Shown here: positions 27,917 to 36,552 of the stretch, piece after piece
How positions within the stretch are numbered: position 1 is the stretch's first letter
Layout: each line of letters begins with the position of its first letter
Assembly (NCBI RefSeq): GCF_003096595.1
Contig: NZ_QEKO01000001.1
Span: 248,001-312,000 of the forward strand
DNA length: 64,000 nt
Direction of reading: 5' to 3'
Source: Pusillimonas noertemannii
GTDB taxonomy: Bacteria > Pseudomonadota > Gammaproteobacteria > Burkholderiales > Burkholderiaceae_B
Notes under the pieces: model-generated
The model's database searches: none
What the model saw: the letters and a program-made list of their open reading frames with translations, nothing else
Told to the model about the DNA's origin: nothing
Program-made: the position numbers and the translations under genes

Positions 27917-28282
27917 ATGCCGCGCAAGCCACCAATCGTTTTTCCTCAAGAGCAGCGCCTGCTCTCTGCACTGGGAGAGCGGCTGCGCCTTGCCCGCAAG
28001 CGACGCCAACTAAGCAATGCCGTCGTAGCCCAGCGGGCTGGAATTTCCAGAACCACTTTGTACAAGGTCGAGGCGGGCGATCCTGGCGCTACGCTGGGAT
28101 CTTATGTCCGGGTTCTGGCCGTGCTTGGCCTTGAGGACGACCTCAATCAACTTGGGGCCGACGATAGGGTCGGCCGAAAATTGCAGGATCTGGCGCTTGA
28201 GCCGACTCCCAAGCGCCACACGGCCACCCATGCCAAAGCGGTCAAGCCCTCGTCAGCCTCAAGCAATGAGGAACCCGCATGA
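27917..28282 (+). CDS. hipB: HipB-type Xre antitoxin / repressor
   Basis: A 121-residue protein with a helix-turn-helix at about residues 17-65: LGERLRLARKRRQLSNAVVA, then AGISRTTLYKVEAGDPG and LGSYVRVLAVLGLEDDL, as in HipB-like Xre proteins. A low-complexity basic tail (TPKRHTATHAKAVKPSSASS) follows. It binds the operator and neutralises HipA. The ATG at 27917 is chosen; a TTG at 27899 would start inside the operator arm. No clear ribosome binding site, so the transcript may be nearly leaderless. Its stop overlaps the hipA start (ATGA). Confidence 0.88.
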   Translation: MPRKPPIVFPQEQRLLSALGERLRLARKRRQLSNAVVAQRAGISRTTLYKVEAGDPGATLGSYVRVLAVLGLEDDLNQLGADDRVGRKLQDLALEPTPKRHTATHAKAVKPSSASSNEEPA

Positions 28283-29544
28283 GCACACAGGACAACACCT
28301 TGGAGGTCTGGTTGAACGATGACCTCGGCCCTGCATGTCTAGTCGGCGCACTCGCTCACGATCGTGGCCAGATCCGCTTCTATTACGAACGCGCTTGGTT
28401 GCAAGACCCTCGCGCCTTCGCGCTGGACCCCGACCTCTCGCTGGACGAACATCCCTTCTTTCCAAAACCGGAGCTAGGCAACTTCGGCATTTTCTTGGAC
28501 TCATCGCCCGACCGTTGGGGACAAACCCTGATGAAACGGCGCGAGGCGCTGCAGGCCAAAGATGAGAAACGTCCTCCTCGTACGCTATATACCTGGGACT
28601 TCCTCATCGGCGTGCAAGATCACACCCGCCAGGGTGCGCTACGCTTTCGCCGGCCAGGTACAGAAGTATTTCTTGGGGACGAGAAAATGGCGGCTCCACC
28701 GGTAACGACGCTGCGAGAGCTGGAAGCCGTGGCCTACCAGCTCAGCAACCGGCGTATCGACGACCTCGATGCGCTGCGCAAGTGGCTCACCGTACTCGTT
28801 GCACCTGGTGCGTCATTGGGTGGGGCAAGGCCAAAGGCCAACTTTACCGAAGCCGACGGCTCACTCTGGATCGGCAAGTTCCCTGCCAGGGATGATGATC
28901 GAGACGTTGGAGCTTGGGAATATGTCGTTCACCAACTCGCCCAAAAAGCCGGGATAGACGTACCGCCTGCGAGGCTGATCAAGCTCAACAACGACTTTCA
29001 CACTTTCTGCGTACAGAGGTTCGATCGCGTGAATGGTGCGCGACGCTTCTATGCCTCGGCAATGACTCTGCTCCGGAAGACCCAAAGCGAAGGCACGAGC
29101 TACCTGGAATTGGCGCAGTTCATTCGAGCTCAGGGCGATGCCGAGCATGCGGACGCAGACCTGGAACAGCTATTCCGGCGCGTAGCGTTCAACGTCGCCG
29201 TTGGTAACCGCGATGACCACCTTCGCAATCACGGGTTTGTGCTGGGCAAGACGGGGTGGAGGCTCGCACCAGCGTTTGACGTCAATCCGAATATCGACAA
29301 GGCCGAGCATGTGTTGAACATTGATGATGTCGACAACCGGCCTAGCCTGAAAACCGTGTTGAACACGGCCGCTTTTTATGGGCTCGATGATGAGCGAGGT
29401 CAGCAAATTGCGGATGAGATAGTCGCAGTTGTCAAACACTGGCAAGATACTGCTCGTCGGATGCGGATTAGCAATGCGGATATTGATTTGACCACGGGGG
29501 CGTTCTCGGCGCACATGACATACCAGGTCGGCGGAAGACAGTGA
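28279..29544 (+). CDS. hipA: HipA-type serine/threonine kinase toxin
   Basis: HipA kinases phosphorylate targets such as glutamyl-tRNA synthetase and induce dormancy. The 421-residue protein shows the N-terminal subdomain (GALAHDRGQIRFYYERAWL, FFPKPELGNFGIFLDSSPDRW), the ATP-loop motif GASLGGARPKA near residue 178, the catalytic GNRDDHLRNHGF near residue 308, and the metal-binding PAFDVNP near residue 331. All key residues of the kinase are present, so the toxin looks functional. It is translationally coupled to hipB. The target of this subgroup is unknown. Confidence 0.93.
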   Translation: MSTQDNTLEVWLNDDLGPACLVGALAHDRGQIRFYYERAWLQDPRAFALDPDLSLDEHPFFPKPELGNFGIFLDSSPDRWGQTLMKRREALQAKDEKRPPRTLYTWDFLIGVQDHTRQGALRFRRPGTEVFLGDEKMAAPPVTTLRELEAVAYQLSNRRIDDLDALRKWLTVLVAPGASLGGARPKANFTEADGSLWIGKFPARDDDRDVGAWEYVVHQLAQKAGIDVPPARLIKLNNDFHTFCVQRFDRVNGARRFYASAMTLLRKTQSEGTSYLELAQFIRAQGDAEHADADLEQLFRRVAFNVAVGNRDDHLRNHGFVLGKTGWRLAPAFDVNPNIDKAEHVLNIDDVDNRPSLKTVLNTAAFYGLDDERGQQIADEIVAVVKHWQDTARRMRISNADIDLTTGAFSAHMTYQVGGRQ

Positions 29545-29756
29545 ACATGTTGGTTTGTGTGTCGAGTTTCCTTCTTTGTCTTGGTTCGCGTCTACGCCAG
29601 AAGATGCATTGGCGGAGGCCCGTAAGCCGGTAGTTGCCGAAATGGGCGTTTCTGTCCCGCTGCCCCCCACGAGGCGGAGTTTTCTCTATTGTTGTAGACT
29701 TAGTAGCTAATCTTTATTAGATTATTTATTGGGGGTACAGTAAATTTCTTCGTACG

Positions 29757-29818
29757 CCAAGGCTGAGCAGGAAACGGTGTCAGTCACAGACATTCAGCAT
29801 GCGCGGAGGAAATCGTGA
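29757..29818 (+). pseudogene. Second RelE-like toxin tail remnant
   Basis: The frame ending at TGA 29816-29818 encodes YAKAEQETVSVTDIQHARRK, homologous to the tail at 25497-25688. A stop codon a few codons upstream shows that only about 20 codons of the toxin remain. The stop overlaps the antitoxin GTG, as in the first copy. Confidence 0.5.
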
Positions 29819-30138
29819 AAACCTTGAAGAAGCTCGATATAAATAAGGTAGCGACGGCTATCGAAGCCGATGTGGGGAATGCGCTGCCAGGCCTGCGTGA
29901 ATCGCTGGCCCAGGCCAAGGCGGGGGAATTCGCCCAAGTGCATACGCCGGAACAGATGGTTGCACGTCGACGCGGGCGTCCGGCAGGCAGTAAGCAGGCC
30001 GTTACGAAGGAGGCCGTCAAGATCCGCTTGGATGCAGACGTGCTGGCTGCGTTGCGTGCCAGCGGAGACGGCTGGCAGACTCGAATCAACGACACGCTGC
30101 GGGCGTCATTGGCTTTGAGCGGGGCGCTGGAAAAGTAA
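29815..30138 (+). CDS. BrnA-like antitoxin (orphan)
   Basis: A 107-residue protein. The C-terminal third, VKIRLDADVLAALRASGDGW followed by QTRINDTLRASL, matches the BrnA antitoxin family (PF14384), whose ribbon-helix-helix-like part binds DNA. The N-terminal two thirds is helical, with a basic RRRGRPAGSKQ hinge. The start is a GTG overlapping the toxin tail, with GGAGGAAA upstream. Its cognate toxin has been reduced to a 20-codon remnant, so the antitoxin is an orphan. A broken second copy lies at 25685-26014. Confidence 0.75.
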   Translation: MKTLKKLDINKVATAIEADVGNALPGLRESLAQAKAGEFAQVHTPEQMVARRRGRPAGSKQAVTKEAVKIRLDADVLAALRASGDGWQTRINDTLRASLALSGALEK

Positions 30139-30154
30139 GCACAGCATCCTTAAA

Positions 30155-30361
30155 TTGGCGGGAATCCGCAAGCTGGTTTTGGACGCGGTGCAAGAGCTTC
30201 AGAGCGGGCAGGAACCCGTGCCGGAGCCTTTTGCCGATAGAACGTATAGCGGTCAATTCCGCGTCAGGGTGACACCGGAAGTGCATCGCAAGCTTGCAAT
30301 GCAAGCCGCGGAAGCCGGCGTCAGTATGAATCTTCTGGCCAGTTCGAAACTGGCAATGTAA
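30155..30361 (+). pseudogene. HicB-family antitoxin C-terminal remnant
   Basis: The frame reads YSGQFRVRVTPEVHRKLAM, then QAAEAGVSMNLLASSKLAM, the Arc-like DNA-binding tail of HicB antitoxins. The N-terminal RNase-H-like half is missing and there is no ATG, so the gene is 5'-truncated. Its last codons fall in a 27-base repeat that occurs again after the Fic gene. No HicA toxin is nearby. Confidence 0.7.
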
Positions 30362-30364
30362 GGC
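30338..30364 (+). repeat. 27-bp direct repeat, left copy, flanking fic
   Basis: A 27-base sequence, beginning GCCAGTTCGAAACTGGC and ending ATGTAAGGC, is repeated without change at 32121-32147. The first 17 bases are a near-palindrome with 7-base arms around CGA. This copy encodes the last residues of the HicB remnant, so it looks like the ancestral site. Confidence 0.9.
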
Positions 30365-30490
30365 CACGGTAAAAATTAAATTTAGTCAAAAAATAGCTTT
30401 CATAATTAATTTTATGCAAGCATAATCGAATTCATTGCCTTTTCCAGCACGTCATCTACGCTTCTGCGGCAACAGCACCCGGAAAGACCT

Positions 30491-32098
30491 ATGAGCGACC
30501 TTCCCAGCGACCCTATTGGCGCGGCGTGGCTAGCCCAGGCGTATGAACTACGTCCAATCGGGCGTATGCCCGTACACAGCCAGATCGGCGGGCGGCGGGC
30601 CACCCAAATTAGGGACCATGACAGACTGGAAACCTATCAGGAGGCCATGCGTCCCGCGCCCGAGCCCGCGGCGCACCTTCAATTCCACTTGCGCCACGAG
30701 GTGCCGCATCTAGAGTTCCTGTCTCGCCTGTTCGCCAAGACTGGCCCCGCCTTCGTTCAAGCTTGGATTGATGCCGAACCGACCGGGCAGTATGCCCGCC
30801 GGGCTGCCTTTCTGTATGAGTGGTTAAGCGGACACTCTTTACAGGTACCTGCACGCCTCGGCGGCAATTATGCCGATGCCATCGATGACGGCAAGCTGAT
30901 AGCGGCTTCGGCTGATCGCATCGTAAAAGTGCCGCGCTGGCGCATCAATGACAACTTACCGGGTACACGATACTTTTGTCCGACCATTGTCAAGACGGAT
31001 GCAACGATCCAGGCCATGGCCTTGGATGTACCGCAACTCTTTCAGCGCTTGGCTGATGAGTTCGGCGAAGATCTGCTGCAACGCGCCGCCGTATGGATGA
31101 CACTGCGTGAAAGCAGGGCCAGTTTTGCCATTGAGGGTGAAGCGGACCGCGCCAGCCGCATCGAACGATTCGCCGAGGTCATGGCCCGAAGAACGGGCCA
31201 CGGCGACAGTCCCTTGAACGACACTGCGCTTACGCAACTACAAAGCGAGATACTGGGCAAGCGCACGACGCTCAGCCATTTCGGCTTGCGCCAGTCGCCC
31301 GTCTTTGTAGGCGAAACGGTGCACTATCAGGATGTGGTGCATTATGTAGCGCCACCGGCAGATGACGTCGCGGCCATGCTGGAAGGCCTTCGCGTGTTCC
31401 TTGAACGCACTCAAGGGCAGTCACCTGTCATGCGTGCCGCCGTAGCTGCTTTCGGCTTCGTCTACATTCATCCACTGGCGGATGGCAATGGACGCGTACA
31501 TCGTTTTCTGATCAACGACACATTGCGGCGCGATGACGCGGTACCCGAGCCGGTAATTCTCCCCGTATCAGCGGTCATCACCGACGATTCCGGAGAGCGC
31601 CGCAATTATGATCGCGTGCTGGACGAGATATCCAAGCCCCTGATGCAAGAGGCGAGTGAACATATAACGTTCACACCCAGGCATGCCACTTATCCGGACG
31701 GCGTCGTCTCCAACTTCGAATTCAACGGAAATGAGCAGATCCGTCCCCTGTGGCGCTATCTTGATTTAGGTCCGCACGTCGTCTACCTGTCCAACATCGT
31801 CAAACGCACTTTGACAGAACAGATGCGCGAGCAGTCACGCTATCTGCGCAGCCACGGGCGCGCTCGCCTGGCGCTCAAAGAGGTGGTCGAAATGCCTGAC
31901 CAGCAGGCAGACCGTGTCCTTCGATCCATTGAGCAAAACAAGGGTGAGCTGAGCAATGCACTGGCCAAGCAAATGCCTGTGCTGAGTGAGCCCGGGGTAT
32001 GGGCGGAGATCATCGAAGCCGTATCGCAAGCTTTCCAAGAAGACCTGCCCACCGATAGTCATATCCTCGACCGCCACCGCGCTCCACGTTACCCATGA
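30491..32098 (+). CDS. Fic/DOC-family AMP-transferase, class II-like
   Basis: The 535-residue protein has an N-terminal Fic_N-like part, then the core motif HPLADGNGRVHR near residue 327 (family pattern HPFxDGNGRxxR), with the catalytic histidine and the phosphate-binding Asp-Gly-Asn-Gly. SFAIEGE near residue 211 fits the (S/T)xxxE(G/N) inhibitory helix, which places it in the auto-inhibited class II. The C-terminal 130 residues are helical and may be a winged-helix domain. Fic enzymes attach AMP or other nucleotides to proteins. The ATG has GGAAAG upstream. No separate antitoxin is adjacent, in keeping with self-inhibition. Confidence 0.92.
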   Translation: MSDLPSDPIGAAWLAQAYELRPIGRMPVHSQIGGRRATQIRDHDRLETYQEAMRPAPEPAAHLQFHLRHEVPHLEFLSRLFAKTGPAFVQAWIDAEPTGQYARRAAFLYEWLSGHSLQVPARLGGNYADAIDDGKLIAASADRIVKVPRWRINDNLPGTRYFCPTIVKTDATIQAMALDVPQLFQRLADEFGEDLLQRAAVWMTLRESRASFAIEGEADRASRIERFAEVMARRTGHGDSPLNDTALTQLQSEILGKRTTLSHFGLRQSPVFVGETVHYQDVVHYVAPPADDVAAMLEGLRVFLERTQGQSPVMRAAVAAFGFVYIHPLADGNGRVHRFLINDTLRRDDAVPEPVILPVSAVITDDSGERRNYDRVLDEISKPLMQEASEHITFTPRHATYPDGVVSNFEFNGNEQIRPLWRYLDLGPHVVYLSNIVKRTLTEQMREQSRYLRSHGRARLALKEVVEMPDQQADRVLRSIEQNKGELSNALAKQMPVLSEPGVWAEIIEAVSQAFQEDLPTDSHILDRHRAPRYP

Positions 32099-32120
32099 AA
32101 TTGCCGCTGACCCCGATACC

Positions 32121-32147
32121 GCCAGTTCGAAACTGGCAATGTAAGGC
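32121..32147 (+). repeat. 27-bp direct repeat, right copy
   Basis: Identical to 30338-30364. It lies 22 bases after the fic stop codon and eight bases before the end of the LysR gene. Flanking bases differ on both sides, so the identity is limited to exactly these 27 bases. Confidence 0.9.
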
Positions 32148-32155
32148 TTGGGTTA

Positions 32156-33088
32156 TTACACACATTCCCTAGCCGCCTCCAGCACCCCCTTCATCACCGG
32201 GTTCACCATCGCCTCTTTCCTATAAATAATCCCGATCGGATAATGCGCCGGCAAATCCCCATCCGGTAGCAAAGCCACCTTGCCCAGCTCCGCATACGCC
32301 TGGGCCACGTTCTTGGGCAGTATGGACAGTAGCTCGGAATGGTTCAGCATCTCTATGGTGGCAAACACCGATGTCGTCTCCACCTCTACCTGTGGTTCAC
32401 TGATGCCGTGGCTGGCCAGCCACGAGGCCACCATGTGGTAGATGGCGCCCTGGCGGGCGGGCAGCATCCAGGTGCTGCGCTGTAGCAGGGCGGCGCGGTC
32501 GGCGGGGCGGGCTTTGAGCAGCGGGTGGCGGGTGCCGCAGACAATGGCTGTCTCTTCGTTGTACAGGGCCTCGTGGCGCAGGTCGGGGGTCAGCATGTCC
32601 ATGACGATGCGGCCAAAGATGCAGTCGATGTCGCCGCTGGAAAGCTGCTGCAGCAGGGGCGGGTCTATGGCTTCGGTAATGGAAACGTGCAGGCCGGGCC
32701 AGCGTTTTTGCAGGGCCAGATAAAGGCGGGGCAGGAATTCGGGCACGGCCACGGGGTATACGCCTATGCGCAGGCGGCCGGCGGCGCCCTGGCGGGTGGA
32801 AAGCAGCTCGGCGTGGGTGGCGTGCATTTCGGCCAGCAGCACGCCGGCGCGCCGGGTAAGGGCCAGGCCGGCGGGGGTGGGGGCAAGGCCGCGGCGGTTG
32901 CGGGTGAACAGGGTGGTTTCGAAGATATGCTCGATTTCCCTAAGCAGCTTGCTGGCGGTGGGCTGGGCCATGTGCAGGGTTTTGGCGGCGCGGCCCAGGT
33001 TGGGGTCGCGGCCAAGCGAGTCCAGCAGCGCCAGGTGGCGCAATCGCAGGCGGCCGATCAGGCGCTGGAAGTCGGGAAGCTGGGGCAT
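32156..33088 (-). CDS. LysR-family transcriptional regulator
   Basis: The 310-residue protein has the N-terminal winged HTH (about residues 12-70; LALLDSLGRDPNLGRAAKTL, MAQPTASKLLREIE) and a C-terminal periplasmic-binding-like effector domain (RLRIGVYPVAVPEFLP, SSGDIDCIFGRI, ETAIVCGTRHP). It lies divergent to the thiolase/acyl-CoA ligase operon, so it probably controls it in response to an aromatic or acyl-CoA-type intermediate; the effector is unknown. Start: the ATG at 33088 is used; an ATG at 33100 would add four residues. The 3' half has a decayed copy at 26044-26435. Confidence 0.9.
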   Translation of the reverse strand: MPQLPDFQRLIGRLRLRHLALLDSLGRDPNLGRAAKTLHMAQPTASKLLREIEHIFETTLFTRNRRGLAPTPAGLALTRRAGVLLAEMHATHAELLSTRQGAAGRLRIGVYPVAVPEFLPRLYLALQKRWPGLHVSITEAIDPPLLQQLSSGDIDCIFGRIVMDMLTPDLRHEALYNEETAIVCGTRHPLLKARPADRAALLQRSTWMLPARQGAIYHMVASWLASHGISEPQVEVETTSVFATIEMLNHSELLSILPKNVAQAYAELGKVALLPDGDLPAHYPIGIIYRKEAMVNPVMKGVLEAARECV

Positions 33089-33233
33089 GTGGCATTCCAA
33101 TAGGGCATTACAGAGCGCGTTTAATTCATGATTATCTTATTCCATAATTTTGGCTGGCCTTTTAACATCGGGTGAAACGCCCGGCGTGGTTTGCCGGGCC
33201 CTGGCACCATTTTTGGAAATAAAGAGGAGCACC

Positions 33234-34439
33234 ATGTCGAACATCGCCATTCCCTACGGGGCATATTGGTCTACGCCTTTTGTGCGCTGGCAGGGCAGTT
33301 TTGCGCACTTGCACAGCCTGAAGTTTGCGGCCCACGTGGCCAAGGGGGCTTTGCAGAAGCGCAAGCTGGACGTTGGCGTGTTCGATCATGCGGCGCTGGG
33401 TCTTTCTGTGCCGCAAAAGGGTGTGTTTTACGGCATGCCCTGGCTGGCGGCGCAGCTGGGTTCTGAAAGCCTAACGGGCCCTACCATCAGCCAGGCCTGC
33501 GCCACGGGCGTGCGCTTGATTCAGTCGGTGGCTTCCACCCTGCGCGAGGGCGATGCCACGGTGGCGCTGGCGCTGGCGGCTGATCGCGTTTCGAACGGGC
33601 CGCACGTCTACTATCCGGCGCCCGACGGCCCCGGCGGCACGGGCGAGCACGAGAACTGGGTGCTCGACAACTTCAATTGCGACCCGAACACGGGCTGCAA
33701 CATGCTTAAAACGGCCGAGAATGTGGCGGCCGAGCATGGCTTGACGACGCAGCAGCAAAATGAGCTTACCTTGCTGCGCTACCAGCAGTATGAAGAAGCC
33801 CTCAAAGACGACAGCGCTTTCTTGAAGCGCTTTATGGATCTGCCCTTCAGCGTGCCTGATGCCCGCTTCAAGCGCGAAAAGGCGGTGCTGCAGGGCGACG
33901 AGGGCATTTTCCCCACGTCGGCCGAAGGGCTGGCCAAGCTGAAGCCGGTCATGGAAGGGGGCACGGTAACCTTTGGCGGGCAAACCCACCCGGCCGACGG
34001 CAATGCGGGCATGGTGCTTACCACGCCCGAACGCGCGGCTGAGCTTTCGCGCGACCGCAAGGTGGGCATACGCCTGGTTTCGTTTGGGCAGTCGCGGGTG
34101 CGGGCGGGCTTCATGCCGGCTGCGCCGGGGCCGGCCGCGCAGCGGGCGCTGGCGGCGGCGGGGCTCAAGGCCGGCGACCTGGCGGCCATTAAAACGCACA
34201 ACCCCTTTATTGTTAACGACCTGGTCATGTCCAAAGAGCTGGGCATCGACGCGCGCAAGATGAACCGCTTTGGTTGCTCGCTGGTGTGGGGTCATCCGCA
34301 GGCGCCCATGGGCATACGTGGGGTAATCGAACTGATTGAAGAGCTGGTTATCACCGGCGGCGGCTATGGCTTGTTCGTGGGCTGCGCGGCAGGCGATTCG
34401 GCCATGGCCGTTATCGTGAAGGTGCAAGACGAATCATGA
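33234..34439 (+). CDS. Thiolase-family acyl-CoA acyltransferase
   Basis: The 401-residue protein has the thiolase catalytic set: nucleophilic Cys in TISQACATGVRL near residue 88, His in WGHPQAPMG near residue 352, and the base Cys in VGCAAGDSAM near residue 383. The expected GHP motif is present, but the usual GGAIALGHPLG is changed to GCSLVWGHPQA. This suggests an unusual acyl-CoA substrate. The start ATG at 33234 has AGAGGAG six bases upstream. It overlaps the ligase gene by four bases (ATGA) and is divergent from a LysR gene. A degradative role with the ligase is inferred. Confidence 0.85.
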   Translation: MSNIAIPYGAYWSTPFVRWQGSFAHLHSLKFAAHVAKGALQKRKLDVGVFDHAALGLSVPQKGVFYGMPWLAAQLGSESLTGPTISQACATGVRLIQSVASTLREGDATVALALAADRVSNGPHVYYPAPDGPGGTGEHENWVLDNFNCDPNTGCNMLKTAENVAAEHGLTTQQQNELTLLRYQQYEEALKDDSAFLKRFMDLPFSVPDARFKREKAVLQGDEGIFPTSAEGLAKLKPVMEGGTVTFGGQTHPADGNAGMVLTTPERAAELSRDRKVGIRLVSFGQSRVRAGFMPAAPGPAAQRALAAAGLKAGDLAAIKTHNPFIVNDLVMSKELGIDARKMNRFGCSLVWGHPQAPMGIRGVIELIEELVITGGGYGLFVGCAAGDSAMAVIVKVQDES

Positions 34440-35971
34440 GCACTTATGCCATGCCGCATGTGTGGCCCACGGTGGTGCACATGCTGGACGATGCTGCGCG
34501 TCGTGCGCCCCAGCATACAGCCCTGGTGTGCGGGGCCGAGCAGTTCAATTACCGGCAGTATGCGGCCTGCGTTGCGGGCCTGGCGGCCGAGTTGCGCCAG
34601 GCGGGCCTGGGCGCGGGCGAGCGCGTGGTGGTCTTCATGGCCAACTCGCCCGACGTGGCCATTGCCATTTTTGGGGTGCAGGCGGCGGGGGCGCAGGTTG
34701 TGCCGATGAATTCGGCCTATACGGCCAGCGAGCTGAAGCAGGTGCTTGAAAACGCCGATGCGCGCGGCATTATCTACGACGAGGCGGCCTCGGCCGTGGT
34801 GAACGAGGTGGCCTCGGGCTTTGCGCTGCGCTATTGCATAGGCTCGGGACCGGGGGCGCAGCGTCTTGTGCGCTGGGCGGGCCAGCCTGAGCTGGCCGAT
34901 GCGCTGCCGCTGCCTTCGCCGAGCGAGCCGGCCATCTTGCAGTACACGGGCGGCACCACGGGGGTGCCCAAGGGCGTAAGCCTGCTGCATGCGGCGGTGT
35001 CGGCCAATATCAGCCAGCGCGAGGCGCTGGTGCCCACGCGTGCGGGGCAAGAGCGCGTGCTGGCGATTACGCCGCTGTTTCATTCGTATTCCATGGCCAT
35101 GGGGCTGTACCTGGCGGTGTATGCGCGCAGCACGCTGGTTATCTTGCCGCGCTATCGGCCCGATACGGTGCTGGAAGCCATTGCCCGCGAGCGCATTACG
35201 CTGATGCTGGGCAGCCCCACCATTTTTACGGGCCTGATGGGTTTTGAAGGCTTTGCGCAGGCCGACTTGAACTCTTTGCGCCTGTGCGCCTCGGGCTCGG
35301 CGGCGCTACCCGAAGAAACGCTGCGCCGCTGGGAGGCCGCCACGGGCTGCGCGGTGTGCGAAGGGTATGGCCAGACGGAAGCCGGGCCTGTCATTGCCTT
35401 CAACCCCCTGAACGGTGTGCGCAAGTCGGGCACCGTGGGCGTGCCCGCGCCCGAGACCGAGGTGCAGATCGTTGACGTGCATGACGGCGACAAGGTGCTG
35501 CCCCAGGGCGAAGTGGGCGAGATCCGTGTACGCGGTCCCCAACTGATGACAGGCTACTATGGCCGGCCGCAGGAAACGGCCGACGCCCTGCGCGGGGGCT
35601 GGCTATACACGGGCGACATCGGGCAGCTGGACGAAGAAGGCTACCTGACCATCTGCGACCGCAAGAAGGAAATGGCCATCGTCAGCGGCTACAACGTGTA
35701 CCCGCGCGAAGTGGAAGAAGCCCTGTTCCGCCACCCCGGTGTGCGCGAAGCCGCGGTCATTGGCGTGCCCGACGACTACCGGGGCGAGGTGCTGGTGGCC
35801 CATGTGGTGGCAGACGCGGGGGTAACGCAAGAAACACTGGCCGGCTTCCTGGCCGAACGCTTGGTGAAGTACAAATGGCCCTCGGTCATACACCTGGTCG
35901 ATTCGCTGCCGCGCACGGGGGTGGGGAAGATAGACAAGAAGGTGTTGCGGGCTATGGCGGGGAAGGGGTAG
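34436..35971 (+). CDS. AMP-forming acyl-CoA synthetase / ligase
   Basis: An ANL-superfamily enzyme of 511 residues that activates a carboxylic acid as the CoA thioester. The motifs are ILQYTGGTTGVPKGV (phosphate loop, about residues 162-180), EGYGQTEAGPV (A5), WLYTGDIG (A7), then the hinge YLTICDRKKEMAIVSGYNVY and GVGKIDKKVL with the C-terminal catalytic Lys. All are intact. Translationally coupled to the thiolase gene; together they activate an acid and cleave or modify its CoA ester. The acid cannot be told from sequence. Confidence 0.93.
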   Translation: MSTYAMPHVWPTVVHMLDDAARRAPQHTALVCGAEQFNYRQYAACVAGLAAELRQAGLGAGERVVVFMANSPDVAIAIFGVQAAGAQVVPMNSAYTASELKQVLENADARGIIYDEAASAVVNEVASGFALRYCIGSGPGAQRLVRWAGQPELADALPLPSPSEPAILQYTGGTTGVPKGVSLLHAAVSANISQREALVPTRAGQERVLAITPLFHSYSMAMGLYLAVYARSTLVILPRYRPDTVLEAIARERITLMLGSPTIFTGLMGFEGFAQADLNSLRLCASGSAALPEETLRRWEAATGCAVCEGYGQTEAGPVIAFNPLNGVRKSGTVGVPAPETEVQIVDVHDGDKVLPQGEVGEIRVRGPQLMTGYYGRPQETADALRGGWLYTGDIGQLDEEGYLTICDRKKEMAIVSGYNVYPREVEEALFRHPGVREAAVIGVPDDYRGEVLVAHVVADAGVTQETLAGFLAERLVKYKWPSVIHLVDSLPRTGVGKIDKKVLRAMAGKG

Positions 35972-36066
35972 GCGAGGCCGTTAACGCGGCACCGGCAGTG
36001 GTACGTGTGCCGTCAGCACTTTGGTTGCTGTCATGTTGCGTTCCCCATTTATTAGCCGAGTGTGAT

Positions 36067-36552
36067 TCAGCGCGTCAATCGCCCATCAAACGTCCATTTG
36101 CGCAATTTCTTCACGTTGAGTTTTCGGGTGTCTTGGTGGGCGGGGTTGATAAGTATGTTCATCTCTTCCGGAACAATCACCGAGGGCACCAGCATAAGGG
36201 CCGTCTTTTTCTGAGCCAGCCATTTTTCGCCCGCGTCCAGACTGACCTTGCCCGCAGGAGAAGCATCCCATCCAACATGCTTTGCGGCACCGAAGACTGT
36301 CCTGCGCTGCCAGATGCTGGCGGGAATATCGATTTGAACCAGGTAGCGGTTCAAGGGCAGAGTGCCAAGTTCGAGATGGACGACAGATTCAAGACAAGCC
36401 AGGGCGATGCTGCCTGCCGAGTACACGACAGCGCTTCCTGGCTTGTTCCATCGGCCCCCGGTAATACGGGCCCCTTCGCCCTGCATGTCGTCGGCCGTGT
36501 AGGTGGGCGTGTCAGAGGCGATGCGCCAAACTGTCACGACGCTGTCGCTCAT
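36067..36552 (-). CDS. RES-domain toxin (NAD+-degrading type)
   Basis: The 161-residue protein is a RES toxin. The motif residues are visible: Arg and Trp in ITGGRWNKPGS, Tyr in AVVYSAGS and the Ser/Glu of ALACLESVVHL. Characterised members of the family (MbcT, Res of Xre-Res systems) cut NAD+ and halt growth. The start ATG at 36552 overlaps the antitoxin stop (ATGA), giving the usual antitoxin-first operon. Longer frames upstream run inside the antitoxin gene and were rejected. Confidence 0.92.
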   Translation of the reverse strand: MSDSVVTVWRIASDTPTYTADDMQGEGARITGGRWNKPGSAVVYSAGSIALACLESVVHLELGTLPLNRYLVQIDIPASIWQRRTVFGAAKHVGWDASPAGKVSLDAGEKWLAQKKTALMLVPSVIVPEEMNILINPAHQDTRKLNVKKLRKWTFDGRLTR

